DNA of 48,126 nt, from assembly GCA_030832825.1 (NCBI GenBank), contig JAURIJ010000019.1, positions 1 through 48,126 of the forward strand, in the 5' to 3' direction. Shown piece after piece: positions 26,871 through 36,300 of the stretch. Both the position numbers and the translations under genes were made by a program. The first letter of the stretch is position 1; each line of letters starts with the position of its first letter. The notes beneath the pieces were generated by a model. The model was not told the DNA's origin. It saw nothing but the letters and a program-made list of their open reading frames with translations, and searched no databases. Origin of the DNA: Gammaproteobacteria bacterium (lineage in GTDB: Bacteria > Pseudomonadota > Gammaproteobacteria > Pseudomonadales > Pseudohongiellaceae).

Positions 26871-27478
26871 CAGTAGTCGATCCCTTTCTGCACGCGAATG
26901 CCATGGTTGAAGGCGTGGCGGATGTCCTGCACCTCGCTCACGGTGTCGGCCATGGCAAGCAGTGCCTCACTGGCATTGCGGCCGGTCACGATGACGTGCT
27001 GCTGCGGCGGTCGGGCCGCGAGGGCGGCCAGCACCTCGGCGGCGTCCAGATAGCCATAGGTCAGCATGTAGGTCAGCTCGTCCAGCAGCACCACCTGCAC
27101 CTCGGGGCCGCGCAGCAACTCGGCCGCGTGCTGCCAGGTGGCACGGGCGGCCGCAATGTCCTTCTCGCGGTCCTGAGTCTCCCAGGTGAAGCCGGTGTTC
27201 ATCACATGAAACTCCACCAGCGGGTGATTCTGGAACAACAGGTGTTCCCCGCACTCCCACTGGCCCTTGATGAACTGCACGACGCCGCAGCGCAGGCCAT
27301 GGCCCACGCTGCGCGCCAGCATGCCGAATGCGGAGGAGCTCTTGCCCTTGCCATTGCCCGTGAGCACCAGCAGCAGGCCCTTGTCCTGCGTGGCGGCCGC
27401 GATGCGGGCATCCACCAGCGTTTTCTTGCGCTGCATGGCCCGCCTGTGGCGGGCGTTGCGTTCTTCTTGCGTCTCCAT
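26870..27478 (-). CDS. cobO: Corrinoid adenosyltransferase
   Basis: A 202-residue ATP:cob(I)alamin adenosyltransferase of the CobA/CobO/BtuR type, which attaches the adenosyl group to incoming corrinoids. The P-loop GNGKGKSSSAFG is at about residues 42-53. QFIKGQWECGE, DELTYMLTYGYLD and VIVTGRNA are family motifs. The basic N-terminus (ERNARHRRAMQRKKT) is normal for the family. It lies 13 bases after btuB and overlaps btuF by one base, so it belongs to the B12 salvage operon. Confidence 0.95.
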   Translation of the reverse strand: METQEERNARHRRAMQRKKTLVDARIAAATQDKGLLLVLTGNGKGKSSSAFGMLARSVGHGLRCGVVQFIKGQWECGEHLLFQNHPLVEFHVMNTGFTWETQDREKDIAAARATWQHAAELLRGPEVQVVLLDELTYMLTYGYLDAAEVLAALAARPPQQHVIVTGRNASEALLAMADTVSEVQDIRHAFNHGIRVQKGIDY

Positions 27479-27491
27479 GGGGCATGGCCTC

Positions 27492-29357
27492 TCAGAAGTT
27501 CAGGCGCAGACCGACATGGCCCGCGCGTCCGCCAACGTTGTAACCGAGGACTTCCTCGTAGTCTTCGTCCGCGGCATTCTCGAGCCGGGCATAGACTTCG
27601 ATGCCCGGCACCAGGGTGTAGCGCGCCGACAGGTCCAGCACATCATAATCGTCCAGCGCCACCGCGGCGCCGAAGAGCGCGTCCACGGCGTCGCGTGACT
27701 GGCGCTGGAAGGCGGACAGCTTGAGGCGCTCGTCCTTGCTGTGCCACTGCACCCCCAGATTCGCAAGTTGCTCGGGACGCCGCAGGCGCTGCCCGCCATC
27801 CGGCTGCCGTGTGCGATTGTGCGTGTAGTTGGCTTCGACTTGCCACTGCTCGCCGAGCGGAAGACGGGCGAACAGCTCCAGGCCGGTGGATTCGCTCTCG
27901 CCGATGTCCTGCAGGTAGCCGCTGTAGGCGCTCAGGTCGAAGTAGATGGCGTCCTCGATACGTTGATCAAAGTACACCGCTTCCAGCAGCAGGTCAGCGG
28001 CGCCGTGATACTCCACCGCCAGCTCGTGGCCCTTGCTGGTCTCCTCGGCCAGCTGCAGGCCGGCGGCCGGCGCGGAGGCGAAGGGGCCGTTGTTGTAGGC
28101 GAACTCGTAGGGGCTCGGCGCACGGAAGCCGGTGCCGTAACTGCCGCGCAGCTTGAGCATCGCGCCATTGCGCAGGTCGAACAGGCGCGCCGCACTCACG
28201 CGCACACTGGTGTGACGGCCGAAGTCCTCGTTGTCGTCGTGGCGCACGCCGGCGGTGAGGAACAGTGTCTCGGAGAACTTGCTCAGGACCTCCGCATAGG
28301 TGCCCAGCTGATCGCGTGCATCGCCGTTGTTGTCCTCTTCTTCCAGATCGGCGCCGAACACCAGGTCGACATGCTGCAGTGCCGTCAGCGAGCCGATGTA
28401 CTCGATACGCGCCAGCTCGCCCTCGGAGGCATAGGAAGAGCGACCCAGCGCGAAGTTCTCGCGCTGCGTCTGCGTGCTGCCCCAGGCGAGCGACTGCGTG
28501 CCCCAGGCGCCGGTGTACACTGCCGAGACGCGTGCGGCCTGCTGCTCGAAGGCGGCAGCGCAATCGTGAATGGTGGCGAAAGTGTCCGGGTGGTAGCAGC
28601 TGTCATAGGCCGAGTCGCCCTCGACATTGCGCAGCACCAGTTCCAGGCGCAGGGCCTCGCTGGCCTGCAGCCCGAAGCGGCCGTCCAGCGAGGTGTTGTC
28701 ATAGCCGTCGCGGTCACGCAGCACGGTGTCGGTCTTGCGTGTATTGAACCCTTCGGTACTGAAATCGCCGGCGCTCACGAAGAAGTCCCCCAGCGCACTG
28801 CCGCCACTGAGGTTGCCGGTGAACTGACGCGTGCCGAACGCGCCGCTCATGAGGTCGGCATGGGCGCGCAGATCGGTGCTGTGCTGGCGTGTGCTGATGT
28901 TGATGACGCCGCCCGCGTCGGCGCCGTAGTGCAGGCCCTGCGGGCCGCGCAGGACCTCTATGCGCTCGATGCCGCTGCTGAGCAGGTGCTCCAGCTGCGG
29001 CTGCACCTGGGTCACACTCGGGTCGGAGAGCTTCATGCCGTCCAGCAGGGTCAGCGTGCGATAGCCTTCCTCACCGCGGATGCGCAGATTGCTGATCTGA
29101 CCGGCGCCACCGGAGTTTCCCACGCTCACCGAGGGCAAGCTGCGCAGCATGTCGATCAGCGCTGCATTGCCGCGATCGGCGATGGTGTCGGCGTCCATTA
29201 CCGACACCGAAGTGCCGATCTGGCGCAACGGCGTGGCAATGCGGCTGGAGGTGATGACGATCTCGCGCGCTTCGGTGTCCTGGGCGTGCAGGTCGGCAAA
29301 TGGCGACAACGTGGCACCTGTTGTACAGGCCAGTGCCAGGAAAGTACGGGTTTTCAT
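27492..29357 (-). CDS. btuB: TonB-dependent vitamin B12 receptor BtuB
   Basis: A 621-residue outer-membrane barrel importing cobalamin. The signal peptide is MKTRTFLALACTTGATLSPF and following residues to LHAQ. A TonB-box-like EIVITSSR is near the mature N-terminus, followed by the plug domain (DMLRSLPSVSV, LRIRGEEGYRTLTLLDG, IERIEVLRGPQGLHYGADA). The barrel ends in the terminal Phe of LRLNF. The start is chosen at 29357 because GAGG lies six bases upstream and the signal peptide begins there; the frame is open for 55 more codons through the riboswitch. Length is close to E. coli BtuB. Confidence 0.95.
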   Translation of the reverse strand: MKTRTFLALACTTGATLSPFADLHAQDTEAREIVITSSRIATPLRQIGTSVSVMDADTIADRGNAALIDMLRSLPSVSVGNSGGAGQISNLRIRGEEGYRTLTLLDGMKLSDPSVTQVQPQLEHLLSSGIERIEVLRGPQGLHYGADAGGVINISTRQHSTDLRAHADLMSGAFGTRQFTGNLSGGSALGDFFVSAGDFSTEGFNTRKTDTVLRDRDGYDNTSLDGRFGLQASEALRLELVLRNVEGDSAYDSCYHPDTFATIHDCAAAFEQQAARVSAVYTGAWGTQSLAWGSTQTQRENFALGRSSYASEGELARIEYIGSLTALQHVDLVFGADLEEEDNNGDARDQLGTYAEVLSKFSETLFLTAGVRHDDNEDFGRHTSVRVSAARLFDLRNGAMLKLRGSYGTGFRAPSPYEFAYNNGPFASAPAAGLQLAEETSKGHELAVEYHGAADLLLEAVYFDQRIEDAIYFDLSAYSGYLQDIGESESTGLELFARLPLGEQWQVEANYTHNRTRQPDGGQRLRRPEQLANLGVQWHSKDERLKLSAFQRQSRDAVDALFGAAVALDDYDVLDLSARYTLVPGIEVYARLENAADEDYEEVLGYNVGGRAGHVGLRLNF

Positions 29358-29418
29358 GGTGTATTCCTCAATGAAAATGGTTTCATGAGGGAGGGGGAGC
29401 GGAAGGAAATAATCGAAG

Positions 29419-29433
29419 CCGGTGCAACACCGG
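29419..29433 (-). other. Hairpin between riboswitch and btuB
   Basis: CCGGTG and CACCGG form a six-base stem around three bases, lying between the cobalamin aptamer and the btuB ribosome binding site. It is a candidate part of the expression platform. No T-run follows, so it is not a plain terminator; control at translation is more likely. Confidence 0.4.
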
Positions 29434-29478
29434 GCGACAGAGCCGACCACCGATGGAGCCCTCCGCTTCATCTGCGTA

Positions 29479-29615
29479 GCATCGCCTGGCTGGTATCGGG
29501 CTCGGCAGGCAGGTGCGGGCACCTGTTCTGCTTACCGTTGCGGGGGCAGCGCTGGAGTCAAACCAGCTTCCCATTCAAGTTCACCACTGCGGGCAGCAGA
29601 GAACACCAGGACGAT
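29479..29615 (-). promoter_or_regulatory. Cobalamin riboswitch
   Basis: Read on the minus strand, the leader has the known conserved blocks in order: a 5' P1 strand (29606-29615), a GGTGTTC-like block, GGGAA before the L5 region, the hallmark GCTGCCCCCGCAACGGTAAG (about 29531-29550), and the B12 box AGCCCGATACCAGCC (29486-29500). The 3' P1 strand (29479-29487) pairs with the 5' strand with one bulge. It should lower expression of btuB-cobO-btuF when adenosylcobalamin or a related corrinoid is plentiful. Confidence 0.95.
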
Positions 29616-29662
29616 TGTTGTGTACCGTTGCTGCATGCGGGACGCAGGTCAACGATGCGCGG

Positions 29663-29691
29663 AGTCTACGCACCGACCTCGTGAGCGTCAA
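29663..29691 (-). promoter_or_regulatory. Promoter of the B12 uptake operon
   Basis: On the minus strand a -35 box TTGACG (29686-29691) and a -10 box TAGACT (29663-29668) are exactly 17 bases apart. Transcription would begin about 40 bases before the riboswitch aptamer. Confidence 0.65.
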
Positions 29692-29700
29692 TCGCTGGGT

Positions 29701-31602
29701 TCAAACGGCTTCTGAACGGATCTTACACTTGAGCAGCTTGTGGCTGATGGACGCGATGATGGCATCGCGGTCCAGCCCCACGGCGGCCAGCATGTCCGGC
29801 ACCTTGCCGTGACTGAGGAAACGGTCGGGCAGACCGAGATTGAGCACCGGCACGCGATAGTCCTCACGCAGCAGGAACTCGTTCACGGCCGAGCCGGCGC
29901 CTCCGGCCAGGGCGTTCTCTTCCAGGGTCACCAGCAGTTGGTGGCGGGTGGCCATCTCGCCGATCAGGTCTTCATCCAGTGGCTTGACGAAGCGCATGTC
30001 GATGACCGTGGCGTCCAGTACCTCGGCCGCAGCCATGGCCGTGGTGACCAGGCTGCCGAAGGCCAGGATGGCCACGGTGTGACCGCGGCGGCGCTGCACG
30101 GCTTTGCCAACGGGCAGGGCCTGCATGGTCTTGCTGATGGGAGCACCCGGCCCCTTGCCACGGGGGTAGCGCACGGCGGCCGGGCCCTTGTGGCAGTAGC
30201 CGGTATAGAGCATCTGCCGGGCCTCGTTCTCGTTGCTCGGCGCCATCACCACCATGTTGGGGATGCAGCGCAGGAAGCTCAGATCGAAACTGCCAGCATG
30301 GGTCGGGCCGTCCTCGCCCACCAGACCGGCGCGGTCGATGGCGAACAGCACGTCCAGATTCTGCAGGGCGACGTCGTGAATCAGCTGGTCATAGCCGCGC
30401 TGCAGGAACGTGGAGTAGATCGCCACCACGGGCTTGAGGCCGTCGCAGGCCATGCCGGCGGCCAGGGTGACGGCGTGCTGCTCGGCAATGGCGACGTCGT
30501 GGAACTGGCGCGGGAACTGTTCGGCAAAACCATCCATGCCCGAGCCCGCGCTCATGGCTGGCGTGATGGCCGCCAGCAGCGGGTCCTGCGCGGCCATGTC
30601 GCACAGCCACTCGCCAAACACGGCGGAATAACTCGGGGTCTCGGCCCGGCGCACGCCGGCACTGGATTTCTTGGGCTCGATCTTGTTCATCGCGTGCATT
30701 CCGAACGGATCGTTCTCGGAAGCCGTGTAGCCCTTGCCTTTCTGCGTGACGATGTGCAGCAGCTGCGGGCCGCGCAGCTGCTTGATGTTGGTGAGGATGT
30801 CGATGAGTTCGAGCGTGTTGTGCCCGTCCACCAGGCCGATGTAGTTGAAGCCGATCTCCTCGAACAAGGTGCCAGGGGACACCATGCCCTTCATGTATTC
30901 CTCGGCCCGGTGCGCGGCCTTCAGCGCGGGCGGAATCTTCGCCAGCACGCGCTTGCTGCCGGTGCGGATGAAATTGTAGGGGCGACTGGCCCACATGCGT
31001 GCGAAGTAGCTCGACAGCCCGCCGACATTGCGCGAGATCGACATGTTGTTGTCGTTGAGAATCACCAGGAAATTCTCGTCGATGTCGCCGGCGTGATTGA
31101 GCGCCTCGAAGGCCATGCCTGCCGTCATCGCGCCGTCGCCGATGATGGCCACGGTGCGGCGGTCGATGCCCTGCTCGCGGGCCGCGATCATCATCCCCAG
31201 TGCCGCGCTGATGGAGGTGCTGGAATGGCCGACGCCAAACGTGTCGTATTCGCTTTCCTCGCGGCTGGGGAACGCCGCCAGGCCGCCAGCCTGACGCATG
31301 CTCAGCATGCGCTCGCGCCGCCCGGTCAGGATCTTGTGCGGATAGGTCTGATGACCGACGTCCCAGACCAGGCGATCTTCCGGGGTGTTGAAGACATAGT
31401 GCAGGGCGATGGTGAGTTCCACGACGCCGAGGCCGGCGCCGAAATGCCCGCCCGTCTGACCGACGGAATAGAGCAGGAACTTGCGCAGCTCACGAGCCAG
31501 ATCCTTGAACTGGGCAGGCTCGATCTTCCTCAGGTCGGCCGGGCTCTGGATCTGGTCGAGCAGAGGGGTGTCCGGGCGGGTGAGAGGAATTTCGTCGAGC
31601 AT
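29701..31602 (-). CDS. dxs: 1-deoxy-D-xylulose-5-phosphate synthase
   Basis: A 633-residue thiamine diphosphate enzyme that condenses pyruvate and glyceraldehyde 3-phosphate, the first step of the MEP isoprenoid pathway. Visible motifs are the substrate-binding HVGHQTY-like stretch ([13 protein letters not shown]), cofactor-binding [18 protein letters not shown] with downstream NDN, and [15 protein letters not shown] and [15 protein letters not shown] in the transketolase-like half. The length is normal. It is the last gene of xseB-ispA-dxs, 67 bases after ispA. Confidence 0.97.
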   Translation of the reverse strand: MLDEIPLTRPDTPLLDQIQSPADLRKIEPAQFKDLARELRKFLLYSVGQTGGHFGAGLGVVELTIALHYVFNTPEDRLVWDVGHQTYPHKILTGRRERMLSMRQAGGLAAFPSREESEYDTFGVGHSSTSISAALGMMIAAREQGIDRRTVAIIGDGAMTAGMAFEALNHAGDIDENFLVILNDNNMSISRNVGGLSSYFARMWASRPYNFIRTGSKRVLAKIPPALKAAHRAEEYMKGMVSPGTLFEEIGFNYIGLVDGHNTLELIDILTNIKQLRGPQLLHIVTQKGKGYTASENDPFGMHAMNKIEPKKSSAGVRRAETPSYSAVFGEWLCDMAAQDPLLAAITPAMSAGSGMDGFAEQFPRQFHDVAIAEQHAVTLAAGMACDGLKPVVAIYSTFLQRGYDQLIHDVALQNLDVLFAIDRAGLVGEDGPTHAGSFDLSFLRCIPNMVVMAPSNENEARQMLYTGYCHKGPAAVRYPRGKGPGAPISKTMQALPVGKAVQRRRGHTVAILAFGSLVTTAMAAAEVLDATVIDMRFVKPLDEDLIGEMATRHQLLVTLEENALAGGAGSAVNEFLLREDYRVPVLNLGLPDRFLSHGKVPDMLAAVGLDRDAIIASISHKLLKCKIRSEAV

Positions 31603-31669
31603 GGTCGGGCCTGTCTGGAAAAAAGTGGGGCTAACTTAAAGGAATGGACCCATAGCGTCAAACACGGAC

Positions 31670-32584
31670 TCAGTGGCCTCTTTCGACGATGTAGCGGGCG
31701 ATGCCGCGCAGTGCGTCGGCCCGCTCATCGAACGGGCTCAAGGCCGCCTGCGCGCCCTCGCACAGGTCTCTGGCTTTCGTGGTCGCCGCGTCCAGTCCCA
31801 GCAGCGAGACATAGGTCGGCTTGTTCAGCGCCTGATCCGCGCCTTGCGTCTTGCCCAGCGTGACGGTGTCGGCCGTCACGTCTAGGATGTCGTCCTGCAC
31901 CTGGAAGGCCAGGCCGATGCACTCGGCATAACGCTCCAGCGCGGCGAGCTGCGCCGCATCGGCCTTCTCGGTGGCCAGGGCGCCGAGCAGCACGCTGGCG
32001 CGGATCAGGGCGCCCGTCTTCAGGCTGTGCATCGTCTGCAACTGCTGCAGGTTGAGACTGCGGCCCATGGCCTCGAAGTCGACGGACTGCCCCGACACCA
32101 TCCCTTCGAAGCCGGCGGCGCCTGCCAGCAGGTTGATCATGCGCAGGCGCGTGGCCGCACTGGCAAGCTGGACGTCCGGCTCGCTGAGCAGGCGGAACGC
32201 CAGCGCCTGCAGGGCGTCGCCCGCCAGGATGGCGGTGGCCTCGTCAAAGGCGATGTGCACGGTGGGCTGGCCACGCCGCAGATCGTCGTCATCCATGGCG
32301 GGCAGATCGTCGTGCACCAGGGAGTAGCAGTGCACGAGTTCGGCGGCGCAGGCGGCCACATCGGCATCCTCGAGGCTGCCGCCCACGGCACAGGCACTGG
32401 CATAGGCCAGCACGGGACGCACGCGCTTGCCGCCCAGCAGACTGGCATGCAGCATCGCCTCGCGCAGACGGGTGGCCGGACCGGGCAGGCTTTCGAGGCT
32501 GCGCTTGAGATTGCCCTGCACCCGCTCGCGGCACAACGCCATGAAATCGGGCAGAGGCAGCATGTGCACGGGAGTCGACGTCAT
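31670..32584 (-). CDS. ispA: Farnesyl diphosphate synthase
   Basis: A 304-residue prenyltransferase that builds geranyl and farnesyl diphosphate. The first Asp-rich motif is [10 protein letters not shown] and the second is in [22 protein letters not shown] and [10 protein letters not shown] are family sequence. The start at 32584 overlaps the xseB stop (ATGA); a second ATG lies 21 bases further in, at MLPLPDF. The unusually long open frame upstream is only the xseB complement in another frame. Confidence 0.96.
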   Translation of the reverse strand: MTSTPVHMLPLPDFMALCRERVQGNLKRSLESLPGPATRLREAMLHASLLGGKRVRPVLAYASACAVGGSLEDADVAACAAELVHCYSLVHDDLPAMDDDDLRRGQPTVHIAFDEATAILAGDALQALAFRLLSEPDVQLASAATRLRMINLLAGAAGFEGMVSGQSVDFEAMGRSLNLQQLQTMHSLKTGALIRASVLLGALATEKADAAQLAALERYAECIGLAFQVQDDILDVTADTVTLGKTQGADQALNKPTYVSLLGLDAATTKARDLCEGAQAALSPFDERADALRGIARYIVERGH

Positions 32585-32841
32585 GCGCGTGACCTTGTGG
32601 AGTCGACGCCTTCCTGTGCATCGAAGGGCTCGGGGCTGCCATGCTCCGCCATCAGGATCTGGACTTTCTGTTCCGCCTTCTGCAGCGCGCTCTGGCATTC
32701 CCGGGTGAGACGTATGCCTTTCTCGAAGGCCTGCAGGGACTCCTCCAGGCTCAGATCGCCTTCCTCCATGGCGCTCACCAGCGCTTCGAGACTGGCGAGG
32801 GATTCCTCGAAATTGAAGACGGGGTCCTGCTTCTTGCTCAT
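32581..32841 (-). CDS. xseB: Exodeoxyribonuclease VII small subunit
   Basis: An 86-residue subunit of exonuclease VII, which degrades single-stranded DNA with Xse[21 protein letters not shown], then [20 protein letters not shown], is the family pattern of two helices. The start MSKKQDP at 32841 is used; sequence upstream in the frame is not conserved. The 15-residue C-terminal tail after the helices is variable. It heads the xseB-ispA-dxs operon, the standard gammaproteobacterial order. Confidence 0.95.
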   Translation of the reverse strand: MSKKQDPVFNFEESLASLEALVSAMEEGDLSLEESLQAFEKGIRLTRECQSALQKAEQKVQILMAEHGSPEPFDAQEGVDSTRSRA

Positions 32842-32886
32842 GGCAGAGGTTCCTGGGCACTGGTCGGGGCGATCGCGAGGGCGGCA

Positions 32887-32915
32887 ATTATCCCCATTCT
32901 GGGTGGCAAAGGCAA
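32887..32915 (-). promoter_or_regulatory. Promoter of xseB-ispA-dxs
   Basis: On the minus strand TTGCCT (32910-32915) and GATAAT (32887-32892) are 17 bases apart, about 45 bases before the xseB start. Four and five of six positions match the sigma-70 consensus. Confidence 0.6.
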
Positions 32916-32994
32916 AGCGCCGGGGTTTGTTCGTTGACCGCTTCGGTGGCCGCACAGTACTCTAGCCGGCGTTCGCAAACGGCGGGAAAAGGCC

Positions 32995-33819
32995 ATGGAA
33001 AAACACAAGAACAAGCCGGCGGTCGATGTCAGTCACAGGGACAAGCGCATCCTCTACGGTATCTTGCTGAGCGTGATCTGGCTGATTCTTGGCGTGCTCT
33101 ACATTTCCGGGAACCTGGGCTGGGCCCGCTTTGCCACCCTGCCCATCGACGAAATGGGCAATTTCCTGGAAGGCGCTTTCGCGCCGCTGGCCTTTCTCTG
33201 GCTGGTCATCGGGCTGTTCATCCAGCAGAGCGTGCTGGCCGAGAACAATCGCGAGCTGCGCCACAACAACGTCCAGTCCGAGAAGCAGACCATGGCGATC
33301 GCGGCCACGGAGATGAATGCGCGGCAGGAGACCTTCTTCAAGATCGCCGACAATACGCGGCGTCAGCTCGGCGGCATCGCCGGCCTGCTGTTCCAGTCGA
33401 GCAAGGGACAGACTGGTGACAACACTTACTCCGAAGCTGAATTCATGGAGATGTGGCACCTTTTCGCCACGGGTGACTTCGAACTCTTCTCGCGCAATTT
33501 CCTCGCCCTGGCAGGCAAGGGCGTCGATCTGCAACCGCTCTTCTATGGCACGCAGATCCGCTCCACGCACACCGACAACTTCATCATGAACTTCGATCGC
33601 CTGCTGCGCCTGGCGCGCGATTGCGACACCAACGGCATCATCTCGGATGCCCAGCTGCACTCGGCGCACGGGCTGCTTAGTTCCCGCATGCGCGAGCTGC
33701 ATCCGCGCATCAAGTTCAAGCGCTACGAGGTGACGCGCTCCAGTGCCTATCTGGAGCAGATCATCAGCAGCAGTCAGGGGCAGGACAACGAACACGGGGC
33801 CATGAAGCCCGCACGCTGA
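32995..33819 (+). CDS. Two-helix membrane protein of unknown function
   Basis: I do not recognise a named family. The 274-residue protein has two membrane helices, about residues 20-39 (YGILLSVIWLILGVLYIS) and 58-80 (AFAPLAFLWLVIGLFIQQSV). A charged, probably coiled-coil helix follows at about 81-125 (ENNRELRHNNVQSEKQTMAI). The remaining 150 residues are soluble and mostly helical, with no Cys or metal motif. The layout (short N-terminus, helical hairpin, coiled coil, C-terminal domain) suggests a cytoplasmic domain held at the membrane. It is transcribed divergently from xseB and ends 25 bases before the MAPEG gene. Confidence 0.75.
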   Translation: MEKHKNKPAVDVSHRDKRILYGILLSVIWLILGVLYISGNLGWARFATLPIDEMGNFLEGAFAPLAFLWLVIGLFIQQSVLAENNRELRHNNVQSEKQTMAIAATEMNARQETFFKIADNTRRQLGGIAGLLFQSSKGQTGDNTYSEAEFMEMWHLFATGDFELFSRNFLALAGKGVDLQPLFYGTQIRSTHTDNFIMNFDRLLRLARDCDTNGIISDAQLHSAHGLLSSRMRELHPRIKFKRYEVTRSSAYLEQIISSSQGQDNEHGAMKPAR

Positions 33820-33844
33820 ACACACTCAAAGAGGAGCAGGCAGG

Positions 33845-34228
33845 ATGGAATTCGTCGCGATCGTGATTGTACTGGCCTTGTTGCAGTACTTTGTCTTTGG
33901 CTTGCTGGTGGGGCGCGCGCGGGCGAAGTTCGACGTGCATGCTCCAGCCGTTACCGGGCATCCCGTGTTCGAACGCTATTACCGGGTGCATCAGAACACC
34001 CTGGAACTGATGATCATGTTCATCCCGGCGATTGTGCTGTTCGGCTACTGGGTGCGCCCGGATCTGGGCGCGGGCATCGGCTTCGTGTACGTGATCGGGC
34101 GCGTGATCTATCTGCGCGCCTACATCAGTGATCCTGCCCGACGCGGCCTGGGCTTTGGTCTCAGCGTCCTGCCCATCCTCATTCTGCTGATCGGCGGCGG
34201 CATCGCTGCCGTGCTCTCCCTGCTCTGA
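33845..34228 (+). CDS. MAPEG family membrane protein
   Basis: A 127-residue protein with four membrane helices. The pattern RARAKFDVHAPAVTGHPVFE, then RYYRVHQNTLELMIMFIPAI and YVIGRVIYLRAY, is that of the MAPEG superfamily (microsomal glutathione transferase and relatives), with E, N and R of the NTLE and GR segments at the glutathione site in known members. The bacterial role, usually thought to be glutathione-dependent detoxification, is not settled. GAGGAGCAGG is a good ribosome binding site upstream. Confidence 0.88.
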   Translation: MEFVAIVIVLALLQYFVFGLLVGRARAKFDVHAPAVTGHPVFERYYRVHQNTLELMIMFIPAIVLFGYWVRPDLGAGIGFVYVIGRVIYLRAYISDPARRGLGFGLSVLPILILLIGGGIAAVLSLL

Positions 34229-34236
34229 GTCTCGCG

Positions 34237-34255
34237 CCCTGCCTCGGCGGCAGGG
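34237..34255. terminator. Hairpin between convergent genes
   Basis: CCCTGCC and GGCAGGG form a perfect seven-base stem around five bases in the 31-base gap between the MAPEG gene and the DTW-domain gene. It may serve as a terminator for both directions, although T-runs are weak. Confidence 0.5.
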
Positions 34256-34259
34256 TTGC

Positions 34260-34832
34260 TCAGTCCTTCCCGTAATTGCGCCGGTAGGTTGGCTCACCCA
34301 TGTGCGCGATCTGCTCGTTCACCAGGGCGTCCATCACCTGCAGCAATCCGGCATGGCGCCCCGGTGCCGCTTCCAGCAATTCCAGCGTCTGCACGATGGC
34401 CTCGAGCGTGGAGAGCGCCTGGGCATGCGGTTCGCGCCGGATGCGATAGCGGCTGGGCTGCGGGTTCTCCAGCTGATAGCGGGGCAGGGCGGCCAGCTCG
34501 GCCGATTCCAGCAGCAGGCGACGGCTCTTGCGCCAGGTGGCATCCAGAAAGATCAGGGGTTGCGGGGCCGTGTTCAGCAGGGCCGACAGTGGCTGGCTGT
34601 CGGGGCCGGGATAGATCAGCACGCCGGCCGGCAGCCGGCTGTCATGAGCGGGCAGCAACTGGCAGTCGCGCAGGCCCAGCGCCGCGATGCGCGCCGTGCC
34701 CAGCGCGTGGCGGGCCTCGGCGGCATGCTGCAGGATGCGCACGGGCCAGACATGGGGCTGAGGGGTGAGCGCTGCGCAGTAGCACAGGGCAAGCGGGCGC
34801 TGGCACTGGGAACAGCGGAGTCTGCGCGCCAT
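34260..34832 (-). CDS. DTW-domain tRNA-uridine aminocarboxypropyltransferase
   Basis: A 190-residue enzyme of the family that includes E. coli TapT (YfiP), which adds the acp group to uridine in tRNA using S-adenosylmethionine. It has the N-terminal Cys cluster (C7, C10, C17, C19 in CSQCQRPLALCYC), the DTW-family signature as LDATWRKSRRL, and the C-terminal MGEPTYRRNYGKD. The start MARRLRCSQC at 34832 fits the family. It lies 16 bases after dbpA and may share its transcript. Confidence 0.88.
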   Translation of the reverse strand: MARRLRCSQCQRPLALCYCAALTPQPHVWPVRILQHAAEARHALGTARIAALGLRDCQLLPAHDSRLPAGVLIYPGPDSQPLSALLNTAPQPLIFLDATWRKSRRLLLESAELAALPRYQLENPQPSRYRIRREPHAQALSTLEAIVQTLELLEAAPGRHAGLLQVMDALVNEQIAHMGEPTYRRNYGKD

Positions 34833-34848
34833 GCCGGGACTCCTCGTC

Positions 34849-36300
34849 TCAGGACTGGCGCCGCCCGGGGCTGCCGAGGCGGCGAATCTTGAACTTCTGC
34901 GCCTTGATGCGACGCTGCTCCAGCACCTGCAGAGCGGTGTCGACCCATTCCTCGGCGATGGCGACATAGCTGGCGTGTTCCAGAATGTCGATGCGGCCGA
35001 TGGCACTGGCGGGGATGCGCTGTTCAGCCGTCAAGGCGCCGAGGATGTCACCGGGGCGCAGCTTGTTCTTGCGCCCGCCGCCGATATCCAGGGTCTGCAT
35101 GCGGCGCACCGGCGCACCGCCTGGACTGCCCTGCAATTGCCCGATGGACTGGATGCTGGCGCTGGCAGTGGCGGCATCGCGTTCGCGCAGCGCGTCGACT
35201 CTGAATCGTTCGTTCTCGAAAAACAGACTCGCGGCGATGCCCTGCTCGCCGGCGCGGCCGGTGCGTCCGATGCGATGGGTGTAGACGTCGAGATCGTGCG
35301 GCAGTTCGGCATTGATCACCAGTGGCAGTGCTTCGATGTCGAGGCCGCGTGCGGCCACGTCGGTCGCGGCGAGAAAGGGCACGCTGCCGTTGCGGAACTG
35401 CACCAGGATCTGATCGCGTTCGCGCTGCTCCAGTTCGCCGTGCAGGGCGAGGGCGGGCAGATCGTGCTGACGCAGGTGACGGGCGATGTCCATGGTGCCC
35501 TGGCGCGTGTTGCAGAACACCACGCAGGCCTCCGGCTGCCATCGCTGCAGCAGGGTCACCACGGCGGTGGCACGGCGTTCCTCGTCCGGGGTCTCGCCCA
35601 GGCTGAAGAAGCGCTGCTCGATGCTGAGGGCATCATGGGTGGACTCGACGCTGATCTGCAGGGCATCGCGCTGGTAGCTGCTGCTCAGTGCCACGATGTC
35701 GGCGGGGAAAGTGGCGGAAAACAACAGGGTCTGCCGAGAATCCGGCGTGTGCCCCAGAATGAAGTCGATGTCCTCGGCGAAGCCCATGTCGAGCATGCGG
35801 TCGGCCTCGTCCAGCACCAGGGTGTTGACCCGGGAGAGATCCAGCGTCTGCTTCTGCAGGTGATCGCGCAGGCGTCCCGGCGTGGCCACGACCACATGAG
35901 CGCCGTGCTCCAGCGAGCCGATCTGCGGTCCCAGGGGCTGGCCGCCGCTCAGCACCACCACCTTGATGTTGGCGAGATAGCGGGCCAGCTTGCGCAGTTG
36001 CGTGGCTACCTGGGTGGCCAGTTCACGTGTCGGGCAGAGCACCAGGGCCTGGGTGCCGAAGTCGCGGGGATTGAGCCGCTGCAGCAGGGCGATGCCAAAC
36101 GCCGCCGTCTTGCCGCTGCCCGTCTTCGCCTGAGCAATCAGATCGCGGTCCTGCAGCGCAGGCGGCAGGCTCAGGGCCTGCACCGGCGTCATCTGCGCAT
36201 AGCCCATGTCCTGCAGGTTCTGCAGTTGAGCCGCGGGCAGCGGCAGTGTGTCGAAACCTGCTGCCGGCCCGTCGCTGTCCGGCGCAGAGGGGCCGGACAT
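34849..36300 (-). CDS. dbpA: ATP-dependent RNA helicase DbpA
   Basis: A 483-residue DEAD-box helicase acting in 50S subunit assembly through 23S rRNA hairpin 92. Motif Q is FDTLPLPAAQLQNLQDMGYA with PVQ; Walker A is AKTGSGKT, then PTRELA, TPGRL, DEAD, SAT (FSATFP), RGLD and HRIGRTGRAG. The C-terminal 75 residues form the DbpA-type RNA-binding domain (TLDIGGGRKNKLRPGDILGA). The ATG at 36300 shares one base with the ybiT stop; a GTG one codon earlier is also open. Translation is probably coupled to ybiT. Confidence 0.94.
   Translation of the reverse strand: MSGPSAPDSDGPAAGFDTLPLPAAQLQNLQDMGYAQMTPVQALSLPPALQDRDLIAQAKTGSGKTAAFGIALLQRLNPRDFGTQALVLCPTRELATQVATQLRKLARYLANIKVVVLSGGQPLGPQIGSLEHGAHVVVATPGRLRDHLQKQTLDLSRVNTLVLDEADRMLDMGFAEDIDFILGHTPDSRQTLLFSATFPADIVALSSSYQRDALQISVESTHDALSIEQRFFSLGETPDEERRATAVVTLLQRWQPEACVVFCNTRQGTMDIARHLRQHDLPALALHGELEQRERDQILVQFRNGSVPFLAATDVAARGLDIEALPLVINAELPHDLDVYTHRIGRTGRAGEQGIAASLFFENERFRVDALRERDAATASASIQSIGQLQGSPGGAPVRRMQTLDIGGGRKNKLRPGDILGALTAEQRIPASAIGRIDILEHASYVAIAEEWVDTALQVLEQRRIKAQKFKIRRLGSPGRRQS

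Noticed and set aside
29740-31863. 707-codon plus-strand frame opposite dxs
   Set aside because: It is antisense to dxs, which is certain; no start signal or domain was found.
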